The notes under the pieces: generated by a model
What the model was told of the DNA's origin: nothing
The model's input: only the letters and a program-made list of their open reading frames with translations
Databases searched by the model: none
Made by a program: the position numbers and the translations under genes
In this document: positions 24,915-37,000 of the stretch, piece by piece
Position numbering within the stretch: the stretch's first letter is position 1
Layout of the letters: each line of letters starts with the position of its first letter
Origin: Pyrenopolyporus hunteri
Taxonomy: Eukaryota; Ascomycota; Sordariomycetes; Xylariales; Hypoxylaceae
Length of the DNA stretch: 64,000 nt
Assembly (NCBI GenBank): GCA_902806595.1
Contig: CADCXC010000037.1
Location: forward strand, 558,001-622,000
Reading direction: 5' to 3'

Positions 24915-26127
24915 ATGGCATCACGGTACGTTCGGAAACCCCATCCATTATCTACGTATATCCACATCCCCATCCCACATCCCCGGCGACTACCTGCCTA
25001 TGTACCAGATTGCGCGGACGGCCACACTAGATTACGCGTTGCACTCCCCCAGCCCTGCGCCCGTCCGAACCCGGCGGTGCTGGATCTTTGGTGGGACACT
25101 ATGGGGGTCGTGCCCGCGCCGCGCCACGGTACGGCAAAAGGGGGAAGAGCGGGAGGGAAGGGATAATATCTCTCGCGACGAAATACAATACCTTGGTGTG
25201 TGTTGGCGGTACGAGGCTAATTAAAGCCACGGATTAAACAGGTTCGGGCACTCGGCGCTGCACCAGCGCGACTCCCGCAGCGCCCTGTTCGAGGGCTACA
25301 GCGGCAGCGGCCGGAACAGCGCTGACCCCTCGGCGCGCCGCCCAAGCCCCGCCCTCGGCGGCTACGGATACGGGTACCCCGGCGGAGGCAGCGGTAGCAA
25401 CGGCGCGATGATCGGCGGCGGCGGTAGTGGAAGTTCGCATTTAGGCGTGGACAGTCGCGGGACGTATAGGGTGGCGACGCCGAATTCGAAGTACGACTCT
25501 CCCCGTCTCGCCCCCTCCCTTGGTGGAACATACGAGCGAGCAAACGAACAGCGAGCTAACGAACATGGGAAAATGTCTAGAGGCCAGTACAGCGACGCGG
25601 TGCTCAACGAGCTCGAGAGCCAGAACGACCAGCAGGTCGAGGGCATCTTAGGGAAGGTCAAGATCCTGAAAGATGTGAGTTTCACACTCCTGCTGGTGCT
25701 GCGCGTAAGTTGAGAGGGGGAAAGGTTTGATTTGTTTTATCGAAAAGAAAACCCGAAACGGGTCTATATTCGTGGGGTAAAAAATAAAACATCAGACAAG
25801 AAAGAAGAAAGAAGAGACAAGAGGGGGAGTGTTGTAACGCGCGCGCGCCAGAAGAAGAAAAACTCAGAACACGAAGTTGCAGACAAGATAGGCTAACGCA
25901 GTTCCCGCCCCGATCCAAAGATGACGACGGCCATCGGCGAAGAAATCAGGGAGTCCTCGGCGCTCGCGGAGAAGATGAACGACTCGTTCGACTCGACGCG
26001 GCTGCGGCTGCGCGGCACCATGAACCGCATGCTCGTCATGGCCGAGCGCACCGGCGTCGGCTGGAGGGTCTGGCTGGCCTTCTTCGCCGCCGTCGTCCTG
26101 CTCTTCGTCTACGTCTGGCTCTTCTGA
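24915..26127 (+). CDS. bet1: Bet1-type v-SNARE
   Basis: SNARE for ER-to-Golgi vesicle fusion (family knowledge), 216 aa. Exons are 24915-24925, 25242-25674 and 25921-26127. The first exon is just 11 bases (MAS plus two bases of Arg) before GTACGT, and the two introns are long for this window (316 and 246 bases). The N-terminal half is low-complexity Gly/Ser. The SNARE motif is about residues 115-190 (NELESQNDQQVEGILGKVK continuing across the last intron as AIGEEIRESSALAEKMNDSF), followed by RMLVMAERTGVGWRVWL and a C-terminal membrane anchor ending VYVWLF. All frames agree. It converges with the apc15 gene. Confidence 0.92.
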
Positions 26128-26742
26128 TTTTTTTTTCTAACCTACCTACCCACCTACCTATCTACGACCTACTTACCTAGGTACTTACTTACCTACCTAC
26201 CCGTTTGCCGGTTGCCGGTTGCGGCTCCCCCTTTTTTCCCCGTTCACCGAAAACGAATCGAAAACGAAAAAGACGATCTCCCACGAGTCGATAAGATTAT
26301 CCCGAGAGAAGACGAGTTAGAGAACAAGTAACCAGGAACCAAATCAGCAAGAGAGTAAACAAGCATTACGGAAAGGCGTTGCGGCGTGTGGCACGAGACC
26401 GGCACGACCAGGTAAAAAGAAAAGAGAATTAGGCATTCATCGTTGGTTTTTCTCCGAATAGGAAATACTGCTAGTGCGATACTGTACGAGTTCACGAGTA
26501 CATATGGGACGGCTGGCTAGTCATTATTAACGAGTATTGTAATCAATGTATCATAATAATTCATGTCTCTTGGTTGTCATCCGCAATTAGTAAATACTAC
26601 TAAGACTAGCTGAGTTGTTTGGTTCTGGATCTCCGCGAGAGAGGGAAATCGCGAAAATAATAATAATAATAAAGGGGGTATCTTAAAATAATGCAACGCA
26701 ATGCAAGTGATGAATAGAAGGTACGGTGACCCGAGTCCTCCC
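26128..26742. other. Convergent 3' flanks of bet1 and apc15
   Basis: 615 bases between the two stop codons. Begins with a T-run and a CCTA/CTTA microsatellite (about 26139-26200). Includes (AAT) repeats near 26655-26670. Both terminators/polyadenylation signals should lie here. Confidence 0.5.
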
Positions 26743-27938
26743 TCAGCCCCGGCCGCGACGCAATGGACCGCTAGCCCGCCGCCGCTGGACGTCCGGGCTG
26801 TCCATCATGCTGCTCCCGTCGTGGGACAGTATGTCGCTGATGGCAAGGCTGTTCCGCAACTCGCTCCGAGCCAGGCTAGTCCTAACACCGGGCTGGGATG
26901 CCTGCGCGGCGAAGCTCATCTCGGCCTGGTCGTCCTCGTCACTACTAGTCACGTCCACCTCCGAGTCCGTATGCTCGTAGCCTCCGTCCTCTGCTTCGGG
27001 GATATCGTCGTCGAGGTCGGCCTCCATGTCCATGTCCCCGTCCCCGTGGCCAGCTAGGTCGTCCTCCTCGATCATCTGAGCTTGGTCTTCGTCGTCTACT
27101 TCCTCGTCGACGCCGTAGTAGTTACCACCCTCCTGACCACGGAGCGCGTCGCCGGCCTGCCTCATCCTCTGCGCCATGAGCTGCTGCTGCGTGCGTGTAG
27201 CTCTCTGCTCGGGGTCCTCATCATCATCGTCCTCGTCCTCATCGTCCTCATCGTCATCGTCATCTTCATCGTCGTCTTCTTCTTCTTCAGACTCCGACGC
27301 CGAACCGAGGCCAAAGTCAGCGTCTTCTGCCTCGGGGATGTCCTCATCCAAGTCTCTAGCGCCGTCCAGCTGCACGTCGTCCATGACGCCGTCCTCGCCC
27401 TGGGGGTCGAGGGCCGGGTCCATGCCGGCTGCGCCCGCGGCCTCGGCCTCGGCGAGCTCCTGGGCGAGCTGCTCCCGCCGCAGGGCCTCCTGGTGCTCCT
27501 CGGCCTCGCGGCGCTCCTCGCGCAGCTGGTGCAGGGTCTTGGGGATGCCGGGGGGCTTGAGCCAGGCGCTGCCGAAGTTGGCGACGTTCTGCCGACGCCG
27601 CTCGATGTTCTGCTCGTCGGCCCGCAGACGCGCCAGCGGCGACCGCTCGACTAGGTGTGCCCCGCGCCGGTGGTTGTTAGCCCCGTGGGGGGACCCGGGA
27701 GGGCCATCGTGCTGCTGGTACTGGTTCGCGGGGTACGCGTCGCTTGCGTAGGGGGAGGAGGAGAGGGGGTTGCGGGAGGAGGTGTACCAGAGTGAATGCG
27801 ACTAACACATATGCCCTTGTTAGTTCAGAACGGTAACGGAACCGGAATCACGCCTGACATAGCCCGTATATCACAGGTTAGGTTATGTGTAAGGGCACGT
27901 ACATCGCGCGGTGCTAGGTCTGGGAGGAGGGAGAACAT
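26743..27938 (-). CDS. apc15: Anaphase-promoting complex subunit Apc15 (Mnd2-like)
   Basis: Two exons, 27938-27903 (MFSLLPDLAPRD) and 27801-26743, give 364 aa. The conserved N-terminal half holds the Apc15 signature: LPDLAPRD at the start, then SHSLWYTS, SPLARLRADEQNIERRRQNV, FGSAWLKPPGIPKTLHQL, and a charged coiled coil REERREAEEHQEALRRE. The C-terminal half is extremely acidic with an Asp/Glu run of more than 20 residues around residue 185, repeated DEDIPEAED/DDDIPEAED elements and a basic end. Apc15 helps the APC/C turn over the mitotic checkpoint complex (family knowledge). The strong antisense Ser-rich open frames here are shadows of the acidic run. Confidence 0.88.
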
Positions 27939-30900
27939 GGTCGGCTAGGTAGGAACAAGGAGGTGCCGACTAAATGCAATTGATCATTCCACGAAGTTTG
28001 GGGGTATTGATCATTTCGCACGAACGTCGGGCCTATCACGACGAGGAGAATAGAGCCGTATTCGGAAGGCAGTTTTCAAGGGTGTGTTGTTGTATTGTAG
28101 ATCTGGACTGGGATGTTGAGGCTCCAATTGCAAAAATTATTATTGTTACAGCTAGCTATGACTAAGCACATGCCACTTACACGATAGTTACACGTACGGA
28201 TAAGGCAACGCAGGTACATACGGGCATGGAACCTTAAGTCGGAAGGAACTATACCTACCCACCTACATATACCTGGAAGGAAGCAGAGCCCCCCCAATAC
28301 GAGGTAGTCGCCATTTAGCAATATCCAAGAAGTTTGGCGCGGAGTAAAAATCAGAATTCACCCTGACACTTACATCTACCAACGGGCAATATCTAGGTAC
28401 ATTTACCATCTTACCTACAATTTCCGTCACATCCCAATACATACAAACATCAATCACAGAAACAAACCCCTTGAGCATGTGATCACGTACCTCTAACGGA
28501 CATAACCTACCCACTTTATATATTCCCCATTCACAGGTTCGGACGCAAAGTCAAGTGCTCCTTGCAGCCTGCGATACTACTTTGTCCATCTATACCTATT
28601 CCGGTCTACTTCCATGGTTCGTAAGTAGGTTAGTAGAATAGTACACCCTCGTCCCGAATCATCATACTCTCCTCTCCCCATGCCACTTCGCCCCGTGTCC
28701 AAAAAGCAAGTCGTACCAAGTCAAATCTTCTTTAATCACGCTTACCCGACTAATCATAGGGCACAAGATATTTCCATCAGGTAATGAAAAATACCCCGAA
28801 ATCCCGAGTCAAGGGCATCATTATGGTACGAGCATCAGCGGTGTGAACTAGCCGCGGCTCACGAAACAATCCCGTAGGTCCATAAGACGACTGACTGCGC
28901 ACTTCGTTATTTAGGCTGGGCCACCGGGCTGATACCGGACTACGGGAGTTTTCGGAACGAGAAGTGGGATCTTCCTGCGCTTCGAAAGACAACGAAGACA
29001 TTCCTCCCTTGTTATGGCGTACATACAGATGTACTACTGCGGTGCACGTGCTGGGATCGTCCCTGGCCCGCCGCCCGTCAGCCCTCTTTAATTAAGTCCG
29101 CCCCGCTCCCCTCCGCGACAGCAGGGACTGGGGAGGACTGGGGAGAGAGCCCTTCTTACTTCACCCAGGCTTTCATAGGCCGATCTCGCTTGATGCCTCT
29201 CTGCCCCACAAGCCGGCTTGGGCCTTAAGACATTGTGGCGTCTTAGGGATCAGAGCATGTTGTATACGAACGCCGTATACGTCTTGCGTGGTCGCTATAC
29301 ACTCTCGGAGGGGTGAGGCAGCCGTTCTATCATTCTATCCTACACGTATTCCGCCGAGATCTAGATTGGCTAAGAGCCTAGGGGCCTGGCTAACCCGACT
29401 AACCTAACTAACGGCTGGTCAAAAATCTCTAGCGCGAGATAACACTCGTTGCACCCGGCGAGCCTTTTGATTGGTCGTATTCGACTATTTACTGTTGTCG
29501 ATTCTTTTACTTATAACTTTATAAAGTCCAGTAAAGCGAACAGAATACACAAGCTAAGAGCACAATGGTACGGAAGGTCACGCGGCCAGACACTTCTAAC
29601 ATGAACCTGTAACCCTGGCTACATATCCGAGTGCTATGTGTAACTCCGTCCACGCTGTTCTACATATTTAAAATTGAATGCAGCTTCGCCTTGCAGAATA
29701 ACACCGAGTAGAGGTTAGGAGAGCCCCAAGAGGTCCGTTTCCAGAAAAGCCAGAAAAGCCAACAAGCCTAGAACGAGTTCCCTATTGGCTCCCCGTTATT
29801 GTCTACTTTTAAACGAGGCGTATAGGATTCGCATAGTTAAACGCGACCAATAATACAATAAGCCCTTTTTGTAATCAAACCCCCTATACATATTCTCATC
29901 GGAGTTAAGCCCCCCTCAGGACACCTCTTGAACTGCTGCGCAGTAACCACCCATCGGTTCATCGACGATCTTGATCGTAGTCCTTGTAAACTATCGATCG
30001 ACGGCCGCCGTGGGGGCATAAATTTAGGAATAGCTGCATCAGCTCAGCAAGACGTACTTGTGATTATTGAGGGATATAATGACATTACCCTTTTGAACAG
30101 CGAACATTTGGTACATACATAGGTGAGACACCCAAGAAGTGAGGCATCTTGGTCCGTAGCTCCGTGGATTAGTTCGCGAACCGTATTAGTTCTGTCTGAG
30201 AGAAGGGGACCCCACGCCGCCACGCAGCACACCCCGAATAGAGGCTCTCGCAGGCGGATTCGCCTTCTTTGAACCTTGCCATCTACTACCTTACCTAGCA
30301 CACACCTACGTATATGTATGTATGTATGTACATGGCGCCGAAACTGCATGCCAGGGTATGTACATACATACACACATTATGTGTGCTACGTAGGTATGCT
30401 ACATACATGTATGCTATGTATATGCAGTACATACAGTATAACGTCTAGTGTTCCGCTGTAGCGGGTGACGCGACATCGGACCATGAAGCTCTTACGATGC
30501 TGGAGCGAGGCTTATGGCATGTTGATTGGATGCATCCGTTCATGGAGACGGACTTTCTCGAGGTGTATGTACGTAGTAAGTTATTCTCACTCGACGCTTT
30601 TGGCTTCTTCAACCCGCCAACCCACCTACGCGGAAGTAAGACTTCTTCCTGGATAGACCCCTGTCATCGGAATATGCATGTCTGTGTGGGGTGCGCAGGG
30701 TGTGTTCTGGAATGGGACTTTTTAAGGTCTGTCCGTATTTACAGTAGTGTGTGTGCGTGTGTTAGCAGGCGCTTTCGTTACCCAAACCTTCATTTCCGGC
30801 TACGTAGCTTTTCTGAGACAAAACACCTCCGATGAACGGCAAGAGTCTCGCAATATTATTTGATTCCTTATTCGCGAGGAGTCAATCAGATGTGGCCAAG

Positions 30901-33900
30901 TTGCTTCGTAAGCGAATAGACTCATGTCTGTCAGACTCGATTATCGGGGAACCCACCGCCAATGAACCGGGGCACTGGGTTACAGAGGGTTAACAATGCG
31001 TGATTACAACATACCTCATCCATATACATACAGATCTTCGCGTTAGTAGCGGGCTTAATTTTAGAGGCCGTATTAGAGGCCATAGAGGTGCCAATTACCT
31101 CCTCTTGCCGTAAGTTTCTATAATAATTAGACCAATATTGAATCAGACAGACACATGGGAAAATCATTTAGAACAAGGGAGACGGAGGGGGAGGGGCACG
31201 ACTCAAGTTGCTGGCAAGAACTCCAAGAAGGAGAACCACCATCTCTGTTACTCAATGGCATGTTGCATTTTCCCGCACTTGTGATGGCCCATGCATAGGT
31301 AGGTAACTGCGCGTAGCAAACCCCCAAACTCTACAACGAGTTTCTATATCCAGATGTCACACCTCTCTTCTTTGCTTCTTGCCAGCACGTCGTCTTACAC
31401 CATATCAGACGCGTACGCGGTCATTTTGTGTTAACTTGCCTCTCACGGCGTCGGTTTTTATCACACAGGAAAAGCAATCACGCCTATTGGGTGCGATTCT
31501 ATTAAGTAAAAGCCATGTAAGTGCAGATCTACCAAATCCCGAATCTGCGCGATATATGCCTTTTGCCCGGCCTACGGGCTTAGTTCCCAAGGATGTAATA
31601 CATAGGTATGTAAGTGGTGTAAGTGGTGTAAGTGATGTAGGTAAGAGGCAGATACTTCATGTAAGTATGTACATACACGTGGGTAAGAACGAGTAGAGTT
31701 GTTAAGGGGGCACGTACGAGCTCTAGAGGCACAATTTAGGTTGCGGCCGAGGTCACTGTAGATTGACATGTTACCTATCCACCTAGGTAGGTACCTAGAT
31801 AATTATATGGCAGTCATTAATGGCATGTTCTGTACAATACGTACTACGGTGCTTTAGGTAGGAGGTCGGCTAGTTCGTTGGACGCAAAAGCTAAAAACAC
31901 CCTCATGTCCTACCTTGATATACATAATACCCAAGAGAGTCGCTTCCTTATGTGGGCTGAAGGTACCTAAGGTATGGGGATCTCTACTAGTCAGTAGGTA
32001 CAATACTAACAACTAGAGGTAGGGTACCTAACCCAACTACCATAAACCTTGCTTCTCCGAACCAATCAGCGTCTTGGGATTTGTTACTCTTCAAGAGACT
32101 CGATGGACGAAGGCAATGGCAAAGCGCGCTCCGGTAACGTCACCGAAACGAACTAACCGCTCAGTCTAAACCAATAGACGCAAACAGGACGCCGGCTTCT
32201 GAAAGGAAACCTGTCGTCCGTCCTTCGGCCATCTCCTGCCCCTCCCCCACTTACATACATAGCAGGAGTCTGCTTTTTTTTTATTACTGAGGGCTGGGCC
32301 TAAGAACCGCGCAGTGGAGGAGGCCGATCGTTCTCCACGCTTCGGCTTCTATACCAAACTGTTACTGTCCCGTATGAATAAAAACAATTTTCACACCCTT
32401 CCTCTGACCTGGGATTTGTCTAGAGGGCATTGGATCTCTAACCCGGCTTGGCTCCTTTCTCGCTCTGGCCCTCGCCTGCTAATCTGCTACATACATCCAT
32501 AAAAGCCAGTCTCCTCGCCGCACCTCCCCAGCGCTGCTCCCCCTTCTTCTTCTCTTTCTTTCTCTTGCCAGATTGTTTAGCGAAATACCCAGCCCTTAGT
32601 TTGGAAAACTTGACCTCTTCCTCCATCGCTACCTACAGACACACATACCTAACTCGAGAGAGCACTCAGCCGAATAGACCGAGAGCGCTGCGCAAAACTT
32701 GAACTTGTAAGTGTAACTACACATTCTTAGAAACTCCCCGTATCCGCACCACTTCCACCCAATTCCCAACGGCCACGACGATAAAGCAACGGAAGCCGAC
32801 AACGGAGCGGGAACCCCGGATCATGGTCCTTTATACCCAACAACCAGAAAGGAGATTGAGAATGCGCAATGCCCAGCTCTTGGATTTTACCTTACGGCTT
32901 CTTGTCGGTTGTCAATTGTCGATTCAGCATTGGGGGGAGTTACGCGATTGCTCCGAATGAGGCATTCAAGTCTCGACCCCCAAATGACAAAAACGAAAGG
33001 ACGCAAAAAAAAAAAAGACCCTGGTCGCATAATACCACACGGTGATAATTCAAAATATCGGGCCAAACAAGCATCATATGCACGATCACCAGCCTATCAG
33101 ACGCAAGATCGATAGCCGCATAGTGTGTTTGGAAGCCCTGTCATTGGCCGTCCTCATATCGCTCCCCACGCTCTCGCAGTGCGGCGGGCCCATGATTCGA
33201 TAGCTGGGGCTTCCTGATCCAGCCTGCATCGTGCATGGGTCTGTCGTGGTGGTCAGTCAACTAAAGCTCAATGACGCCAGTAGTGCATTTGGGGCCACGC
33301 GCAAACTATTGAGGAGCTATGCAATTCATTTCATTCAGCGCTTCTCTTTCTTTTTGTCTCCCCCGCTGCCGACAAAAGACATTTGCAATATTTTGGGCGG
33401 CCTTTCCTTGCCCCCCTTCCGCCGAGTGGGAAAAAAAGGAGTGTATCTTTTGCGGGTACTAGAAAGGAAAAAGAGGATCGTGGGACGGTCTTGCTTGCGA
33501 GACTTTGCGATTCGCTTCCCTACTTCCTGATTGGTCCTCTATAGAGTTTGCTGGACCTTGGATAGGCCGGGACCTATGAGTAGGATAGAGTTTCCTCTCT
33601 GCGTTTCCGGCTGCAAGCATCACATGGCAACTCCACCTCCCTTGCGAAACTTGAAGGAGGCGATAAGAGAGAGGGACAGGAAAAAAAAGATTAAGAAATA
33701 AAAAATAAAAGGGGCAATGACAAGAAAAGAGTATAGTGCTGTTGCTTTGGCGTTGGTTTGCTCGTACATCATCACCCCGCATTCTCATCTCCTATCAACG
33801 CCGCCACTCCGGGCCCTCCAATATCTATCTCTCTTCTGGACCTCCATTGGATCGGCCAAGAACTTTCACTCTGCGTTATCTTTCAACTTGTCATCGTTTT

Positions 33901-34094
33901 CCGCATCTGCCGATCTATAAGGTTGATTACTAGGAGCTGACTTAAAACTCTGCATTAGACAGACCTGACGTTTGAGCAGCGTCAGCTGCTCTTATTCGCC
34001 GTATACACGGGGGCCGCATCTCGCGAGGCATCTAGCCATATCCGACCCTTCTCGTACTTCCACCCCAACTGGCCGTACTGTTCTCTTGCCTGAC
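27939..34094. other. Gene-poor interval, 6.2 kb, with gltA promoter at its right end
   Basis: No convincing gene. The best open frame, 74 codons on the minus strand at 28777-29001, has an ordinary amino-acid mix but no recognisable domain. Simple-sequence and palindromic ATGTAC/GTACAT repeats occupy 30305-30445. A GGTGTAAGT tandem lies at about 31612-31645. From about 32300 onward the sequence has pyrimidine tracts and A-runs and likely forms the promoter and leader of glutamate synthase. No tRNA or rRNA gene recognised. Confidence 0.5.
30305..30445. repeat. ATGT/ACAT simple-sequence and inverted repeats
   Basis: Runs of ATGT (about 30311-30330) are followed by ACATAC runs (about 30360-30376) and further ACATGTATG units, so several perfect short inverted repeats can pair across the 140-base tract. 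Probably a slippage-prone microsatellite. Confidence 0.7.
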
Positions 34095-37000
34095 ATGGGC
34101 CTTCCTGCCGACTTCGACGATAGACAAACACATTTAGAGTCCGAGGCCGACGCCTACCATCCCTATGAATATCAGACAGAGAACAATGACTCTTGGGCTG
34201 GCGCCCTCCCGGTGAAGCAGTATGTGTCGGGTGCTTACTATAGCTATTGTGCGATATCCATAAACTAATCAAATTGCTGTAGAGGATTGTATGATCCAAG
34301 CTTGGAAAAAGATGCTTGTGGTGTCGGTTTCGCCTGGTACGAGAATTCCGCGGCCAATTGCTTCTTTATACCCAGCAACTTGCTAACCATTATTATAGCC
34401 ATATCAAGGGCAAGGCGAGCCACAAAATCGTTAGCGATGGTCAGTTTATGACAATCCCCCCCCCCCGCGCGCCTATATACGTAAACTAACCTTGCGCAGC
34501 TCGTAATCTCCTTTGCAACATGACCCATCGCGGTGCGGTTGGCTCTGATGCTCGAGATGGTGATGGTGCTGGTGTTATGACTTCTATTCCGCACAAATTT
34601 TTCATTAAGAACTTTGAAAAGGAGGAAGGCATCAAACTGCCTCCTCTGGGACAGTATGCCGTGGGAAATCTCTTTTTTAAGCCGGATGAGGAGACTCTGC
34701 AGGAGTCGAAGAGGCAGTTGGAAGATATTGCCGAATCTCTAGGGTTAAGAGTTTTAGGTTGGCGATCACCTCCTGTAGACTCTTCTCTCCTTGGTCCTGC
34801 TGCGTCCTCGCGCGAGCCTTTCATTCTCCAGCCGTTTGTTGTTCTTGCATCTGCGTATGGCTCTGGACTTGCTCCTGAAATGACGGACCCAGAGAAATTC
34901 GACGAACGACTATTCGAACGGCAGTTGTATGTGCTTCGGAAGCGTGCCACCCACTCTATCGGCCTTCATAATTGGTTCTATCTCTGCTCCCTTTCTAACA
35001 AGAATATCGTCTATAAGGGGCAGCTGGCTCCCATTCAAGTTTATCAGTACTACCATGATCTGGTAAATGCTGATTACGAGGCTCATTTCGCCCTCGTACA
35101 CTCTCGTTTCTCCACGAACACTTTCCCCTCCTGGGATCGTGCTCAGCCGCTCCGATGGGCAGCCCACAATGGTATGTGTAGCTCTGGAACGCTGATTATA
35201 ATGCATGTCTAACGCCTCATCAGGTGAGATTAACACCCTTCGCGGTAATAAGAACTGGATGCGCGCCCGAGAGGGTGTTATGCAATCCGACATTTTTGGT
35301 GATGAGCTTGAGCACCTGTATCCGATCGTTGAAGCCGGTGGCTCTGATTCAGCTGCCTTTGATAATGTCTTGGAGCTGCTTACCATAAATGGCGTTCTTT
35401 CGTTACCCGAAGCCGTCATGTTGATGGTTCCTGAGGCCTGGCAAGGTAATACTGCCATGGACCCCAAGAAGGCTGCGTTCTATGAGTGGGCGGCGTGCCA
35501 GATGGAGCCCTGGGATGGCCCTGCTCTCTTTACGTTCGCCGACGGCCGATTCTGCGGTGCTAACCTGGACCGAAATGGCCTTCGTCCTTGCCGATACTAT
35601 ATCCTGGACGACGACCGCATTATCTGTGCCTCGGAGGTCGGTACTATTCACGTTGACCCTGAACGAGTCATTCAAAAGGGGCGGTTGCAACCGGGCCGTA
35701 TGCTCCTCGTTGACACAAAAGCTGGTCGCTTGATCGACGACTCCGAGCTCAAGGCCACGGTATCTAGTCGCAATGACTTCCGTTCTTGGATCGATAATGA
35801 ACTTATTAGCCTACCAAAGGTCCTAAGCCAAGTGTCGGAGCAGCAGGGTATAGACGTCGCGGCGAAGCCAGACGCCACGCGCCTCCAGGAAGATCCTCTA
35901 CTGCTCGCTTTCGGATACACTTATGAACAAGTTAGCCTGTTACTCGCGCCGATGGCTTCGGATGAAAAAGAGGCCCTGGGATCCATGGGTAACGATGCCC
36001 CGCTGGCCTGTCTCTCTCAAGCTCCTCGTCTACTGTACGAATATTTCCGTCAACTTTTCGCTCAGGTCACCAATCCTCCCATTGACCCCATCCGAGAGTC
36101 TATTGTTATGTCCTTGGAGTGCTATGTTGGGCCGCAGGGGAACCTGCTCGAGATGGACCCCTCCCAATGCGCTCGGCTGCTACTCCCGAGCCCGATACTC
36201 TCCATTCCGGAATTCAACGCCTTGACCAATATGTCCAAGCTTCACCCTGAATGGACTGTAAAGACGATCGACCTGACTTTCCCGAAGTCAGAGGGTGTCG
36301 CTGGATATATGAAGCAGCTAGACTTTATCTGTAATGAGGCTACGGCCGCCATCGAGGCCAGAGACAGAATTATTGTGCTGTCTGACCGAAAGACCTCTGC
36401 TAATCGTGTGGCCGTCTCAGCGCTTCTAGCCTCGGGTATGGTTCACCATCATCTCGTCAGCAACAAGTGGCGATCCATGGCCGCCATTGTCGTTGAGACC
36501 GCCGAAGCTCGTGAAGTCCACCATATGTGTGTCTTGCTCGGCTATGGTGCTGACGCTATTAACCCGTACCTTGCAATGGAGTGTATTCTGAAGCTTAACC
36601 GCGAAGGCCTCATCAGGAAGAAACTCTCCGACGAGACTCTCATTGCTAACTACAAACATTCTTGTGACGGTGGTATCCTTAAGGTCATGAGCAAGATGGG
36701 CATTTCCACCTTAGCCAGTTACAAAGGTGCTCAGATTTTTGAGGCACTTGGCGTCGACGATGAGGTCGTTGAGCGCTGCTTCAGGGGTACAGCTTCTCGC
36801 ATCAAGGGTCTTACCTTCGAGCTTATCGCTGAAGACACATTCCGATTCCATGAGCGTGGTTTCCCTTCGCGCTACACCGTTAGCGTTCCCGGCCTGCCAG
36901 AGTCTGGCGAGTACCACTGGCGAGACGGTGGCGAGGCACACATCAACGACCCTACTTCTATCGCGAATATCCAGGATGCCGTCCGCACCAAGAACGACAA

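Noticed and set aside
27082..27751. Long plus-strand open frames rich in serine and valine
   Set aside because: They are antisense shadows of the acidic Asp/Glu run of apc15; GAT/GAG repeats read as ATC/CTC on the other strand.
28777..29001. 74-codon minus-strand open frame starting MSSLSFEAQEDP
   Set aside because: Amino-acid composition is plausible, but it is short, has no similarity I recognise and no flanking exons could be built.
32700..33965. Possible 5'-UTR intron of glt1 (GTAAGT near 32706)
   Set aside because: A donor-like site exists, but no unique acceptor or transcript evidence fixes it, and the first in-frame ATG at 34095 needs no such intron.
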